A DNA stretch of 64,000 nt from JAEUIT01 sp044220875 (GCA_044220875.1 JBGAQH010000002.1:372001-436000), one strand, 5' to 3'. Shown: positions 1-9,353, numbered from the stretch's first letter. Notes: generated by a model from the sequence alone, not told the origin. Made by a program: numbers and translations.

Positions 1-3000
1 CGGCGTCGGATCGGGTCGAGCGACGACTGGCCGCTCCGGCGGCGTCGGCGGCGGCGCGACCGCTCGGGCGGGCGCCGCGGGAGCCGGCGGGACCACCGCG
101 GGCGCGACCGGCGTCACCTTGCGGGTCGCGACGGTCCGGACGGCGGGCATCTCCGGCTCGTCCTCCTCCGGTACGCCGAAGCTCGAGACGACCGGATCGA
201 AGACCGACGGCGCCGGTTCGCTCGCCGCCGTCTTGGCGGCCTTGGCCGCGGCCTTCGCCGCCTGCTTCGCCGACTGCTTCGCCGATTGGGCCGTCTCGCG
301 CTCCTCGGCCCGGGCGGCGGCTAACGCGTCGCTCGTCTCCTTCACCGGATTCGCCGAGACCGGCCGGAGCAGGAACTCGAGATCCTCGCGGGTCAGCGAG
401 CCGAGCGGGCCGGCGTCCTCACCGAGGATCGCGTCGGCCAGCGTGCGCTTCCGGGCCTGCATCTCGAGCACGCGTTCCTCGACCGTGCCGACGCTGACGA
501 ACCGCAGGGCGTGCACCGTGCGGTGCTGGCCGATGCGGTGAGCGCGGTCGATCGCCTGGGCCTCGACCGCGGGATTCCACCACGGATCGAGCAGGACGAC
601 GCGTTCGGCCGCCTGGAGGTTGAGGCCGACGCCGCCGGCCTTGAGGCTGAGGAGGAAGACCGAGACGCCCTCGTCGTCGGCGAAGTGCTTGACGCGCTCG
701 GCGCGGTCGACGGTGCCGCCGTCGAGGTATTCGTAGGGGATCTTGCGCTCGTCGAGCTCGGCCCGCACCAGGGCGAGGAAGCTCGTGAACTGCGAGAAGA
801 CGAGGGTCTTCCGCTTCTCCTCGTGCGACTCCTCGAGCATCGGGAGGAGCGCTTCCATCTTGCCGGAGCCGGCGTCGAAGCGATTGCGGTCGACAAGGAC
901 CGGGTGGCAGGAGATCTGCCGAAGCCGCAGCAGCCCCTCGAGGATCGCCATGCGGGCCTTGCCGATGCCGATCCGCTCGACCTGATCGAAGAGGTCGGCG
1001 CGGATCTTCGCGAGGAGCTGGTTGTAGTGCTTCTCCTGCTCCTCGGTCATCTCGCAGGGCAGCGTCTGCTCGATGCGCTCGGGGAGCTCCTTCGCCACCT
1101 CACGCTTCGTTCGCCGAAGAATGAACGGCTGCACCGCGCGACGGACCATCGCCAGGTCGTCGGGATGGCCGCGACCGGCCAGTCCCTCGAAGCGCGAGGT
1201 CGCCCCCGGATTCAGGAACTCCATCAGGCTCCAGAGTTCGCCGAGATGATTCTCGATCGGCGTGCCGGTGAGGGCCAGGCGATGTTCGGCCTTCAGCTTC
1301 TTGCAGGCGCGGCTGGTTCGGGCGTCGGCGTTCTTGATCGCCTGGGCCTCGTCGAGAATCACGTAGTCGAACGTCCGCTTCGAGAGCGTCTCCGCATCGC
1401 GAAGGACGGTGCCGTAGGTCATGAGCGCGACGTCGCAGCTCGCGAAGGTCTTCGAGTCGAGCGTGCGCTTCCCGTGCGAGAGATCGATGACGCGAAGCGA
1501 CGGCGCGAATCGCGACGCCTCGTCCATCCAGTTCCGCACGAGCGAACGGGGCAGCACGATGATCGAGCACTGCTTCGACTTGTTCTCGGCGAGCTCGATC
1601 TTGCGCTGGAGCAGCATCGCCAACACCTGGATGGTCTTGCCCAGGCCCATCTCGTCGGCGAGGCAGCCGCCGAATCCAAGCCCGCGAAGCGCCTCGAACC
1701 AGCCGAGGCCGCCCTTCTGATAGTCGCGGAGCGTGCCCTTGAAGCTTGCGGTCGGCTCGCGCGGCTCGGCGCGGTCGAACTTCTGGAGGCGCGAACGCAG
1801 GTCGACGAACGCGTCGTCCTCGCTGCGCACCTCCGCCCCCTCGAGCGCCTCGTCGAGCAGCAGGGCCTCGGCCCGCCCGAAGCGCAGCCCCTCGGCCTTG
1901 TCGCGCGAGGCAAGGAGCGCCGACAGCCGCTTCAGCACCGCCCGCAGCCGCGCCGGCACGACGACGGAGGTGCCGTCGGCGAGCGTGAGCACCTCGACCG
2001 CGTCGGGCTGGCGCTTCGCGGCGTCGACGAGCTCGCGCAGCGGAATCGTTCCCTCGGGCGTGACCAGCTCGCCGGTGAGCTCGAACCAGTCCGAGCCGCT
2101 CTTCACCTGCACCGACCAGGAGCCGCCGAGCCGCGCCGGGGCCTTGGCCATCTCGACCGCAATGCCGGCCTTGCCCGCCGCGGCGATGAACTTGGGAAGC
2201 GCGTGCCGCGGAATGCGAAGCTGGGCGTCGCCCGAGCCGTGGCTGTCGCGGACGAGCCGCTCGATCTCGCGATTGAGCGCCGCCTCGCGCGAACGCTGCG
2301 GATAGGGAACCCGCATCGCGAATTCGCCACTGTCGATGATCTTGTGCTCGCGGGCGTCGCGGTCGACGACGATCGACTCGTCGTCGGGATCGCGGTAGCG
2401 GGCGATCGGCGCGACGTCGACGGTGACGCGCTTGCCGCCGCCGTCGAGGCGAACGACCGACTCCGGCGCGGCGCGGAAGAAGGTGAGTCCGATGCGCGGG
2501 TCGATGACCAGCGGGCCGCTCGCGCCCTCGGGCGCCTCCGGCTGGTAGTCACCGTGGCGCATGCCGTCGAGCACGGCGCGGATCTCGTCCGGCGACACGG
2601 TGCGCACGCCGTCGCGAAGGAGCGCATCGCGGCTCCAGCCGAAGCTGCCGCGCGACGAGCCCGACGGGCCGGGCTTCGGCCGCACGATGAGCCTGTCGAT
2701 GAAGAGGAGCGGGCCGACCTGGGCCCGCAGCGGGCGCATGCACGAGACCGGATTGCGTCCCTCGGCGATGAGCTTCACGAAGATCCGGATGCCGCGGGCC
2801 AGCGGGTTCGCCTCGACGGGCTGGGCGGCGCCGTCGCCGTCAGACCGCTGTCCGAATCCGTCGCCTGCCGACTCGCCGAAGGAATCGCCGTCGGCGTCTC
2901 CGTCGGCGCCGCCATCCGACTGGCCGTCGTCATCGGCCGTGTCCGCGCCCACGCCCTCGTCCCCGTTCTCGTCGCCCTCGTCGCCGCCCCTGGCCTCGTC

Positions 3001-4185
3001 ACGGTCGTCGTCCTTCGCAAGCGGCGCCGCGGGAGGCAACGGCGGCGCGTCGAGATCGGCGAGCACCGACAGCCAGGCGGCGTTGCCCTGGAGCTTCGCC
3101 GCGGCACGCTGCGTCTGCGGCGGCGGCGCGATCACCGGGAGCTCGGTCACGATCTCCTCGGGCTGCTCGACCTGCTGCTGCTGCGGCGGCGGATTGTTCG
3201 AGTGCACCTTGTTGCGCCGATCGCGCCGTCGGCGCCGCCCGCGATGCCGACCCTCGCCGCGCGGCGGCTCCGCGGGAATCGGCTCGACATGCACTTCGGC
3301 GGACCAGGCGATGTCGCCGTCCCAGCGATACGCCGGTCCGAGCCGCATGCGGTCAAGCCGCGCGTGCAGGCGGCCGGCCGACGCCGCGGCCTTCACTAAC
3401 GGAACGATCGGATCGTCTTCGGGGCGGAGCCACGTGCGCGACTTCGCCAGTTCGTCGCCGCGACGGATCTCCTCGAGAATCGCCTTGTCGACGGCGTCGA
3501 GCTTGAGCGCGTCGGAGAGCACCGCGGCGACGTCGACCCGCGAGAGGCGAATGTGGCCCTTGTGCCCGTAATGGCGCTTGAAGATGTCGAGCATCGCCGA
3601 GGGCTGCCGCGAATGCTGCATCGCGAAGGCGTAGACGAGCGGCGGCGGCGAGCCGTGCAGCGGCCGGGCGAGCGTGGATCGCCACTCCTCGCCCTCGACG
3701 AAGTCGCGCTGCTGGCCGGGACCGCGCATCGGACCGCGACCGCCGCGGACGCCGTCGCGCGGACCGCCCTTCCCGTCGGCCGCGGGGCCGCGGGCCAGCG
3801 GCTTGGCGTTGAGGGCTCCGAAGGCGGCGACGCGAAGCTGCGGATGGGGCGTCCAATAGCCGCGGGCCGAGGCCTCGATCAGCAGGGCGACGATGTGCTT
3901 GCAGGGCTGCGAGCGGTCGATGAAGAAGGGGCAGGTGCAGGAGGTCTCGACGCCGCCGCTCGAGTGGATGCGGAGCTTGACCCGGTAGCGCTCGTTGCCG
4001 CGGACCCAGCCGTCGAGCGAGAGCGTGTCGCCGGCGGCGCGGGGCGTCCCCTCGATGGCGACGTCGTCGGCCCGCTCGCGGTCGAGCGCGTAGCCGAGGC
4101 CGCGATGGACGACCTGCTCGGGCAAGGCGCTGAGGAGCGACTCCACGAGCGTCATCGATACGGCTGCGATGGGTTGCACCGACAT
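1..4185 (-). CDS. SWIM-domain SNF2-family helicase (C-terminus cut by window edge)
   Basis: Large ATP-dependent SNF2/RapA-type translocase, probably remodelling or clearing protein-DNA complexes. At least 1395 codons are present and the reading frame is still open at base 1. A SWIM zinc finger (C83, C85, C95, H97) lies near the N-terminus. A very acidic Asp/Gly/Glu-rich stretch lies around residues 395-455. Walker A is DEMGLGKT near residue 845 and the DEAQ box is near 945. The helicase C lobe (LLDPWWNP, DRAHRIGQ) lies near residue 1200. After the catalytic core comes an Ala/Lys run of the form AKQSAKQAAKAAAKAAK, then a Pro/Ala-rich tail. ATG at 4185 is preferred over the in-frame ATG at 4155 because AGGAAG lies eight bases upstream; TAGGAA could also be read as a -10. 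It is a paralogue of the helicase at 49822-53409. The family call is firm; the cellular role is not known. Confidence 0.9.
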   Translation of the reverse strand, partial: MSVQPIAAVSMTLVESLLSALPEQVVHRGLGYALDRERADDVAIEGTPRAAGDTLSLDGWVRGNERYRVKLRIHSSGGVETSCTCPFFIDRSQPCKHIVALLIEASARGYWTPHPQLRVAAFGALNAKPLARGPAADGKGGPRDGVRGGRGPMRGPGQQRDFVEGEEWRSTLARPLHGSPPPLVYAFAMQHSRQPSAMLDIFKRHYGHKGHIRLSRVDVAAVLSDALKLDAVDKAILEEIRRGDELAKSRTWLRPEDDPIVPLVKAAASAGRLHARLDRMRLGPAYRWDGDIAWSAEVHVEPIPAEPPRGEGRHRGRRRRRDRRNKVHSNNPPPQQQQVEQPEEIVTELPVIAPPPQTQRAAAKLQGNAAWLSVLADLDAPPLPPAAPLAKDDDRDEARGGDEGDENGDEGVGADTADDDGQSDGGADGDADGDSFGESAGDGFGQRSDGDGAAQPVEANPLARGIRIFVKLIAEGRNPVSCMRPLRAQVGPLLFIDRLIVRPKPGPSGSSRGSFGWSRDALLRDGVRTVSPDEIRAVLDGMRHGDYQPEAPEGASGPLVIDPRIGLTFFRAAPESVVRLDGGGKRVTVDVAPIARYRDPDDESIVVDRDAREHKIIDSGEFAMRVPYPQRSREAALNREIERLVRDSHGSGDAQLRIPRHALPKFIAAAGKAGIAVEMAKAPARLGGSWSVQVKSGSDWFELTGELVTPEGTIPLRELVDAAKRQPDAVEVLTLADGTSVVVPARLRAVLKRLSALLASRDKAEGLRFGRAEALLLDEALEGAEVRSEDDAFVDLRSRLQKFDRAEPREPTASFKGTLRDYQKGGLGWFEALRGLGFGGCLADEMGLGKTIQVLAMLLQRKIELAENKSKQCSIIVLPRSLVRNWMDEASRFAPSLRVIDLSHGKRTLDSKTFASCDVALMTYGTVLRDAETLSKRTFDYVILDEAQAIKNADARTSRACKKLKAEHRLALTGTPIENHLGELWSLMEFLNPGATSRFEGLAGRGHPDDLAMVRRAVQPFILRRTKREVAKELPERIEQTLPCEMTEEQEKHYNQLLAKIRADLFDQVERIGIGKARMAILEGLLRLRQISCHPVLVDRNRFDAGSGKMEALLPMLEESHEEKRKTLVFSQFTSFLALVRAELDERKIPYEYLDGGTVDRAERVKHFADDEGVSVFLLSLKAGGVGLNLQAAERVVLLDPWWNPAVEAQAIDRAHRIGQHRTVHALRFVSVGTVEERVLEMQARKRTLADAILGEDAGPLGSLTREDLEFLLRPVSANPVKETSDALAAARAEERETAQSAKQSAKQAAKAAAKAAKTAASEPAPSVFDPVVSSFGVPEEDEPEMPAVRTVATRKVTPVAPAVVPPAPAAPARAVAPPPTPPERPVVARPDPTP

Positions 4186-4271
4186 CAGCGGATCTTCCTA
4201 CCGGAGTACATGCGTGGATGGGCCAGCAAGCGTGATCGGCGAAGCTCGCAGCAGCGGGCAGGCCGGGAGCG

Positions 4272-4289
4272 CCCTCGAGACGTCGAGGG
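4272..4289. promoter_or_regulatory. Perfect hairpin in the divergent promoter region
   Basis: A 7-bp inverted repeat, CCCTCGA and TCGAGGG, separated by GACG, lies in the 211-bp gap between the helicase and the VWA gene. It could be an operator for either gene or chance in GC-rich DNA. Nothing else distinctive was seen in this gap apart from the -10-like hexamer at 4382. Confidence 0.25.
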
Positions 4290-4381
4290 ACGAAGCGGAC
4301 GGGGTCAGGTGCGGGCGGCCGCGCGGTGTGCGGAGCCGTCGTCCACATCGGGATTCGCGCCGAAGCTCAGATCCGGACGCG

Positions 4382-4387
4382 TACCAT
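4382..4387 (+). promoter_or_regulatory. -10-like TACCAT, 9 nt before GTG 4397
   Basis: Fits the window-wide TAnnnT pattern just upstream of first-gene starts and favours GTG at 4397 over GTG at 4388 as the start of the VWA gene. Confidence 0.4.
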
Positions 4388-4396
4388 GTGTCGGTC

Positions 4397-5545
4397 GTGA
4401 CGAGCCAGGTGCCAACCCCGCCTCAGCCGCAAGCGAACCCCAAGGCGCTGAGACGATGGATCGCGCCGTCGCTGGTCTCGCTTGCGATTCATGCCGTGGC
4501 TGGCATCGTGATCGGGACGTTCGCCATTCAGACATACATGCGCTCGACGCACGAACCTGCGCCGATCGGGTTCATCGTGGACTTCGAACGACCCACGCTC
4601 GGCCCCGGGCCGCAAAGCGGACCCGACGCCAAGCCGAGCGGACCGTCAGGTTCGTTCGCCCGTGACTCTGCTCGCGTCGCGACGCCCGCGAATTCGCCGG
4701 TGCGCGATGATCTCGCCACGCCGGCTCACTCGACGAACGACAACGTCGACGAAGCCCTCGCACACAAGATCGCAGAGCGGCTCGCCCCAGTCAACTCCCA
4801 TACTGCAACTGGCAACGCAACCGGACGTCCGACCGGACTGGACGATGCGCTCGGTGGAAAGCTGGGGGCCGCATTGGGCCAGCCACTGGGGGGGACCCCT
4901 ACCGGACCCACCGCCCCGGCAGTCGCCCCGCCCGCTTCGTTTGCCGGACTTCGGGCGTCGAACGCCCAGTCGATCGCATACGTCGTCGACGCGAGCGGCT
5001 CGCTGATCGGCACCCTGCCCGTCGTTCGCCGGGAGCTCGAGGAATCGCTCCGGCGGCTCACGCCCGCCCAGCGGTTCGCGGTCTATTTCTTCCAGCGAAA
5101 CGCGGCGCTCGAACCGCCCGCCGACGCTTCCGGGAGCGAGGGGGGCGCCGCCCTTCGGGCCGCGACGCCCGCGGCGATCGGCGCCGTCATGCGCTGGGCC
5201 GAGGGCATCCGGCCGGCCGGGCGGAGCAATCCCCTCGTGGCGCTCGAGAAGGCGCTGGCGACGCGCCCCGACGTCGTCTTCCTTCTCTCAACCGACATCA
5301 CCGGCATCGGGGAATTCGAGATGGGACGCGATGAGCTCCTCCGCCGGCTCGACGGCATGAATCCGCTCGACCCGGCCACCGGCCGACGGCCGACGCGAAT
5401 CCAGTGCGTGCAGTTCCTCGACCCCGACCCCCTCGGTACGCTTCAGGCCATCGCCGAGCGACACGGCGGCGCCGACGGATTCCGGTTTCTCTCGCGCGAA
5501 CTGTTAGGTCTGAACGCCGCCGAGACCGCGGCCCCGATCAAATGA
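4397..5545 (+). CDS. Membrane-anchored von Willebrand factor A-like protein
   Basis: Protein of 382 residues. One hydrophobic segment (IAPSLVSLAIHAVAGIVIG, about residues 18-37) near the N-terminus should anchor it in the inner membrane. A long Gly/Pro/Ala/Ser-rich linker follows. The C-terminal half is a VWA-like fold: the first metal-site motif is DASGS in AYVVDASGSLIG, and LLSTD follows later, which looks like the second metal-binding region. VWA domains bind protein partners through a metal ion. The stop codon overlaps the start of the next gene (ATGA), so the two are almost certainly cotranscribed and translationally coupled. GTG 4397 is chosen because of the TACCAT hexamer; GTG 4388 is the alternative. 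The arrangement recalls BatA/BatB-type stress proteins, but the sequence is not clearly one. Function unknown. Confidence 0.7.
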   Translation: MTSQVPTPPQPQANPKALRRWIAPSLVSLAIHAVAGIVIGTFAIQTYMRSTHEPAPIGFIVDFERPTLGPGPQSGPDAKPSGPSGSFARDSARVATPANSPVRDDLATPAHSTNDNVDEALAHKIAERLAPVNSHTATGNATGRPTGLDDALGGKLGAALGQPLGGTPTGPTAPAVAPPASFAGLRASNAQSIAYVVDASGSLIGTLPVVRRELEESLRRLTPAQRFAVYFFQRNAALEPPADASGSEGGAALRAATPAAIGAVMRWAEGIRPAGRSNPLVALEKALATRPDVVFLLSTDITGIGEFEMGRDELLRRLDGMNPLDPATGRRPTRIQCVQFLDPDPLGTLQAIAERHGGADGFRFLSRELLGLNAAETAAPIK

Positions 5546-7800
5546 GGCATTCAGCGACGCGTCACCGCCGCCGTGGAGTCGGTCCGCTGGCCGTGTGGGC
5601 CCTTGTCGCCTCGCTCGCCCGCGCCGCGCCGGCGACCGGCCAGACACCCTCGGTGGAGGAGCTGCGCACGGCGCTCGCCGCCTCCGGTCATGGCGGCGAG
5701 GCCCCGACTCGGGCCCTCGATCTCCTGGAGGCCCAGCTGGTGCTCCTTCCCGCGCGCGACGGCAGCGACCTCTTCGCGGCCTTCGGTCGATCGATGAGCG
5801 GAGCGCCCCTGCCCGCGATCGATCGGGACGCCTTCGCCATCGCGGCGGAGCCGATCCCCGGGGACGACGACGGGGCGCGAGCCAGGGCCCGCGACCAGCG
5901 GCAACGCGGCACGGTGCTCCTGACGATCGCGACCGCCCGCGGCATCGCGCCGCCGGCCTCGGCTCGCTTCGGCGACGGCGTCGCCGACCTGCTCCTCGCC
6001 GACATCGACGCCGTCGCCCCCCAACACCGTGTTCCGTTCCTGCTGGCCTCGGCGATCCTCGCCGATCGCGAGGGACGCGACCCGAACCGGGCCCTTGATC
6101 TGCTGATGGCCCGCCCCGACGTGCGGGCCATCGACCGGACGGCGGCGAAGGCCCTTCGTGCCCTCCTCGATAGCCGACGTCGCGGCGGCTCGTGCGAGGA
6201 GCTCGTCGCGCTGCAGAGCGCGATGCGGCGGACGACGCCGCTCGAGCAGCTCCTCGTCGCCGATGCCCTCGCCCTCTGCCGGAAGGGCTCGGAGGCGACG
6301 GCGTGGTGCGACCTGTACGGCCTCTGCGACGAGCCGTCGCGGCTCGCGCTGCGCGGTCCGCTCCTCGATCGACTTCGCTCGACGCCGCTGCCCCGCGAGG
6401 GGGCCCGCGACCTGCACGTGATCAGCCACGCGGAGGAACTCCGCGCCGCCGACGCCGCGGCGCTCGAGTCGCGACTCGCGTCCATGACCGCGAGCACGGC
6501 GGGCACATCGGGCACATCGGGCACATCGGGCGCGGCGGGCGCGGACGCCGCCGCGTGCAGGCCGCTCGCCCTCTTCGAGCTCGGACGCGGGCAGAGCCTG
6601 GCGAAGCGTTATGCGGAGTCGGCGACGACCTTTCTCCGGCTGGTCAGCGACCATCCCCTCGACCCGCTCGCTCCGAGCGCCATCGACGTCGCCATCATCG
6701 TCCGCGAGGAGCTGTACCGGGCCTCATCGGATCCGCGGCTGGCCGATGCGCTCCGCGACTCGCTGCAGGAAGCGCTCCGTCCGGCGCTCGACCGCTTCCC
6801 GCAGCATCCGCAGCGGCAGCACTGGCGATACCTCGAGGCCGAGCTCGCCCTGGCCCGCGGCGACGCCGACGTCGCCCTCGCCGCCGCCGATTCCTTCACG
6901 CCGCAGCAGGCCGAATGGGGAAGCGTGCGCATCATGGCCGCCGAGGCGGCGCTCGATCCGCGATGGGTCGCGAGCGACGAGGTGCGCATCGCCCGCGCCG
7001 ACCGCGAACTCGCGGCCACGGCCGCGCTCTCGCTCACCCCCGAACTTGCCGCGCGGCGATCGCTCGTCGCCGCGACGCGCGACCTGCTCGGCGGATCGGC
7101 CGAACGCGCCGCCGACGCGGCCAGCGCCGTCGCCGAGGATGCAGCGGCCTCGCTCGCCCTCCGCGCCAAGGCCCTGCTCACGCTCTTTCTCAGCTTCGAT
7201 CGCCGCGAGCGGCCCATTGCGATCCCGCCCTCGGTCGAGGAGGCGATTCGCGCCGACCCTGCGTCGTGGTGGCCATCGCTTCGCGTTCGCGTCCTCGGCG
7301 ACGCGGCGCAGGCCCATGCGATCGCCGACGAGTCCGCGGCCACGGCCTTCGCACGGCGCCGGCTTCGGGCGATCCTGCCGCTCGTCCTCGACGTCGCGGC
7401 GCATGACGGCGACGCTGCGTCGCGCGTGATCCTCGCCGAGGGCGCGATGCGGGCCGGCCTGCTCGGCCTCGTTGACCGCATCTTTCCCGCCGCCGAGGAG
7501 CGAACGGTGCCGGCGCTGCTCGTTCGCGCCGAGGCGAAACGCATGGCCGGCGACAAGGGCTCGCGCGACGGGGCGATGACGCTCTTCCGCGCCGTGACCG
7601 ACGCGGTGCGGGAGCGCTCAGCGGAATGGTGGCGGGCCGAGCTCGGCCAGCTTCGCGTTGCCGCGGCGGAGGGAACGCCGGAGAGCGTCGTCGCGGTGCG
7701 GGCCCGCATCCACTGGCTGCGCGGGATCGACGGAACGCTCGGCGGCGGCGCCGTCGGACCGGCGATCGAGGCGCTCCTCCGATCGCTGCCCGATCGTTAG
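5542..7800 (+). CDS. Exported alpha-helical repeat (TPR-like) protein
   Basis: Protein of 752 residues. The start (MRHSATRHRRRGVGPLAVWA) has a basic n-region, a hydrophobic stretch and AxA-type sites (ARAAPATGQ), so a cleaved signal peptide is likely. The rest is Ala/Leu/Arg/Asp-rich with repeated helix-turn-helix texture such as LFELGRGQSLAKRYAESATT, typical of degenerate TPR repeats. No catalytic motif was recognised. The ATG lies inside the preceding stop (ATGA overlap), well downstream of the upstream in-frame start, so this shorter form is preferred. A short tract of three GTS repeats lies near residues 322-330. It probably forms a periplasmic scaffold working with the VWA protein; that is inference from coupling only. 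Confidence 0.65.
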   Translation: MRHSATRHRRRGVGPLAVWALVASLARAAPATGQTPSVEELRTALAASGHGGEAPTRALDLLEAQLVLLPARDGSDLFAAFGRSMSGAPLPAIDRDAFAIAAEPIPGDDDGARARARDQRQRGTVLLTIATARGIAPPASARFGDGVADLLLADIDAVAPQHRVPFLLASAILADREGRDPNRALDLLMARPDVRAIDRTAAKALRALLDSRRRGGSCEELVALQSAMRRTTPLEQLLVADALALCRKGSEATAWCDLYGLCDEPSRLALRGPLLDRLRSTPLPREGARDLHVISHAEELRAADAAALESRLASMTASTAGTSGTSGTSGAAGADAAACRPLALFELGRGQSLAKRYAESATTFLRLVSDHPLDPLAPSAIDVAIIVREELYRASSDPRLADALRDSLQEALRPALDRFPQHPQRQHWRYLEAELALARGDADVALAAADSFTPQQAEWGSVRIMAAEAALDPRWVASDEVRIARADRELAATAALSLTPELAARRSLVAATRDLLGGSAERAADAASAVAEDAAASLALRAKALLTLFLSFDRRERPIAIPPSVEEAIRADPASWWPSLRVRVLGDAAQAHAIADESAATAFARRRLRAILPLVLDVAAHDGDAASRVILAEGAMRAGLLGLVDRIFPAAEERTVPALLVRAEAKRMAGDKGSRDGAMTLFRAVTDAVRERSAEWWRAELGQLRVAAAEGTPESVVAVRARIHWLRGIDGTLGGGAVGPAIEALLRSLPDR
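6502..6528 (+). repeat. Three tandem 9-bp units inside the repeat-protein gene
   Basis: GGCACATCG occurs three times in direct succession and encodes GTS repeats in frame. Copy-number change would lengthen or shorten a linker without shifting the frame. Confidence 0.7.
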
Positions 7801-7836
7801 GCCGCCGCGAATCGCGCCGCGCCGCGCACCGCCGCG

Positions 7837-7842
7837 TAGCAT
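7837..7842 (+). promoter_or_regulatory. -10-like TAGCAT, 6 nt before GTG of dinB
   Basis: Leaderless-type promoter element. It supports GTG 7849 as the dinB start even though the previous gene ends only 48 bases upstream. Confidence 0.4.
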
Positions 7843-7848
7843 GCGACC

Positions 7849-9060
7849 GTGTCGTGGCCCCGCACCATCCTGCACGTCGACATGGACGCCTTCTACGCGT
7901 CGGTCGAGCAGCTTGACGACCCGTCGCTCCGCGGCAAGCCGGTGCTCGTCGGCGGCAACGGTCGGCGCGGCGTCGTGGGCGCCGCCTCCTACGAGGCCCG
8001 GAAGTTCGGCTGCCGTTCCGCGATGCCGATGGCCCAGGCGCGGGCCCTCTGCCCGCACGCGAGGATCGTCCCGCCGCGCTTCGCCCGCTATCGCGAACTC
8101 TCCGATCGGCTGATGGACATCATGGAGAGCTACTCGCCGCTCGTCGAGCCGCTCTCCCTCGACGAGGCCTTCGTCGACGTCACCGGCTGCGAGCGTCTGC
8201 ACGGCGATGGCGTCACGATCGCCCAGGCGATTCGGGCTCGCGTGCGACGGGAGCTCGGCCTGACCTGCTCGGTCGGCGTCGCTCCGAACAAGTTCGTCGC
8301 GAAGCTCGGCAGCGATCTGCAGAAGCCCGATGGCCTGACGGTCCTGCCGGCCGAGGGACTGTCCGAGCGGCTCGCACCGCTTGCCATCGAGCGCATGTGG
8401 GGCGTCGGGCCGGTCGCGGCCGAGGCGTTCCATCGGATCGGCGTGCGCACCTTCGGCGACCTGCAGCGGCTCGACGAGGAGCATCTCGCGAACCTCATGG
8501 GCGACGGGGCCCGCGATTGGAAGCGGCTCTCCTTCGGCGAGGACACGCGACCGGTCGTCGTCGACCGCACCGCGAAGAGCGTCGGCCACGAGCAGACCTT
8601 CGGCGAGGACCTGCGCGACCGCAACGAGGTCGAGGCGTATCTCCTCCAGGAGTGCGACGACGTCGCCGCGCGGTTGCGACGCAAGGGCATGAAGGCCTCG
8701 CGGGTCACGGTGAAGATCCGCTTCGGCGACTTCAAGACGATCACCCGCTCGCGGACGCTCGAGCAGGCGACCGACCGCAGCGACCTGTTGCGCGAGGCCG
8801 CGCGCTCGCTCTTCCGGGCGTGGGCCGACGACGGCTACCGGCCGGTGCGGCTCATCGGCTGCCACGCCAGCGGCCTCGTCGACGGCGGCGAGCAGCTCGC
8901 GCTCTTCGGCGGCGAGTCGGACACGAAGCACGTCGCGATCGACCGCGTCTCGGACGCGATCCGCGCGAAGTTCGGGAAGGACGCGATCAGCCGCGCCGAC
9001 GTCACCCGCACGCGCACCGAGCGCTGGACCGACCGCGAGGCCCCGCGCGGCCGCGAGTGA
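7849..9060 (+). CDS. dinB: DNA polymerase IV (Y-family translesion polymerase)
   Basis: Error-prone Y-family polymerase that copies across damaged template. Length is 403 residues, close to the family norm of about 350-400. The catalytic carboxylates are visible: D11 in HVDMDAFYASVEQ and D105/E106 in SLDEAFVDVTG. The palm, fingers and thumb (SVGVAPNKFVAKLGSDLQKP, then the helix-hairpin-helix MWGVGPVAAEAFHRIGV) are followed by a little-finger domain ending near LIGCHASGLVD. The C-terminal LALFGGE resembles a beta-clamp-binding motif (QLxLF type: EQLALFGG). The start is GTG, supported by the TAGCAT hexamer just upstream. No LexA-type operator was recognised. Confidence 0.95.
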   Translation: MSWPRTILHVDMDAFYASVEQLDDPSLRGKPVLVGGNGRRGVVGAASYEARKFGCRSAMPMAQARALCPHARIVPPRFARYRELSDRLMDIMESYSPLVEPLSLDEAFVDVTGCERLHGDGVTIAQAIRARVRRELGLTCSVGVAPNKFVAKLGSDLQKPDGLTVLPAEGLSERLAPLAIERMWGVGPVAAEAFHRIGVRTFGDLQRLDEEHLANLMGDGARDWKRLSFGEDTRPVVVDRTAKSVGHEQTFGEDLRDRNEVEAYLLQECDDVAARLRRKGMKASRVTVKIRFGDFKTITRSRTLEQATDRSDLLREAARSLFRAWADDGYRPVRLIGCHASGLVDGGEQLALFGGESDTKHVAIDRVSDAIRAKFGKDAISRADVTRTRTERWTDREAPRGRE

Positions 9061-9091
9061 GTTCAGCGACCTGCATGACTCGGGGGACGGA

Positions 9092-9353
9092 GTTCAACAC
9101 AGAGTTCAACACAGAGGCACAGAGGACACAGAGGGCCACAGAGAAGGCGAACATTGGGAAAGAGAACGACCGGGCGTGTCGCCCGTCACGCGGCCAGGGG
9201 GGGGGCGAGTGGATTTTGACCGAGGACGAACGCTAATGGCTCTCGCACCCGCAGTGCGACGGACCACAGCCCCTCGTGGCTTCGAAAGCCCTCTCTGTGG
9301 GCGGCATATCTCTGCTCTGTGAACCTCTGTGTCCTCTGTGCCTCTGTGTTGAG
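9092..9353. repeat. CACAGAGG-type inverted repeat, copy A
   Basis: The left arm (9092-9145) is a run of CACAGAGG-like units, beginning with a partly doubled TTCAACACAGAG. The right arm (about 9318-9353) is its reverse complement. A core of about 28 bases (9108-9135) is repeated exactly, inverted, near 9322-9351. The arms enclose roughly 170 bases containing a G-run at 9195-9204. The element fills the 322-bp space between the convergent ends of dinB and the methyltransferase gene; nothing else was seen there. Copy B lies at 21113-21337. Translated reading frames across it (NTEAQRTQ and the reverse) are spurious. It could fold into a long cruciform or RNA hairpin and act as a terminator. Confidence 0.9.

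Noticed and set aside
511..3399. 962-codon open frame on the plus strand opposite the SNF2 gene
   Set aside because: Antisense shadow in high-GC DNA. The minus strand carries clear SNF2 motifs, and the plus translation is Arg/Ala/Leu-rich without any domain.
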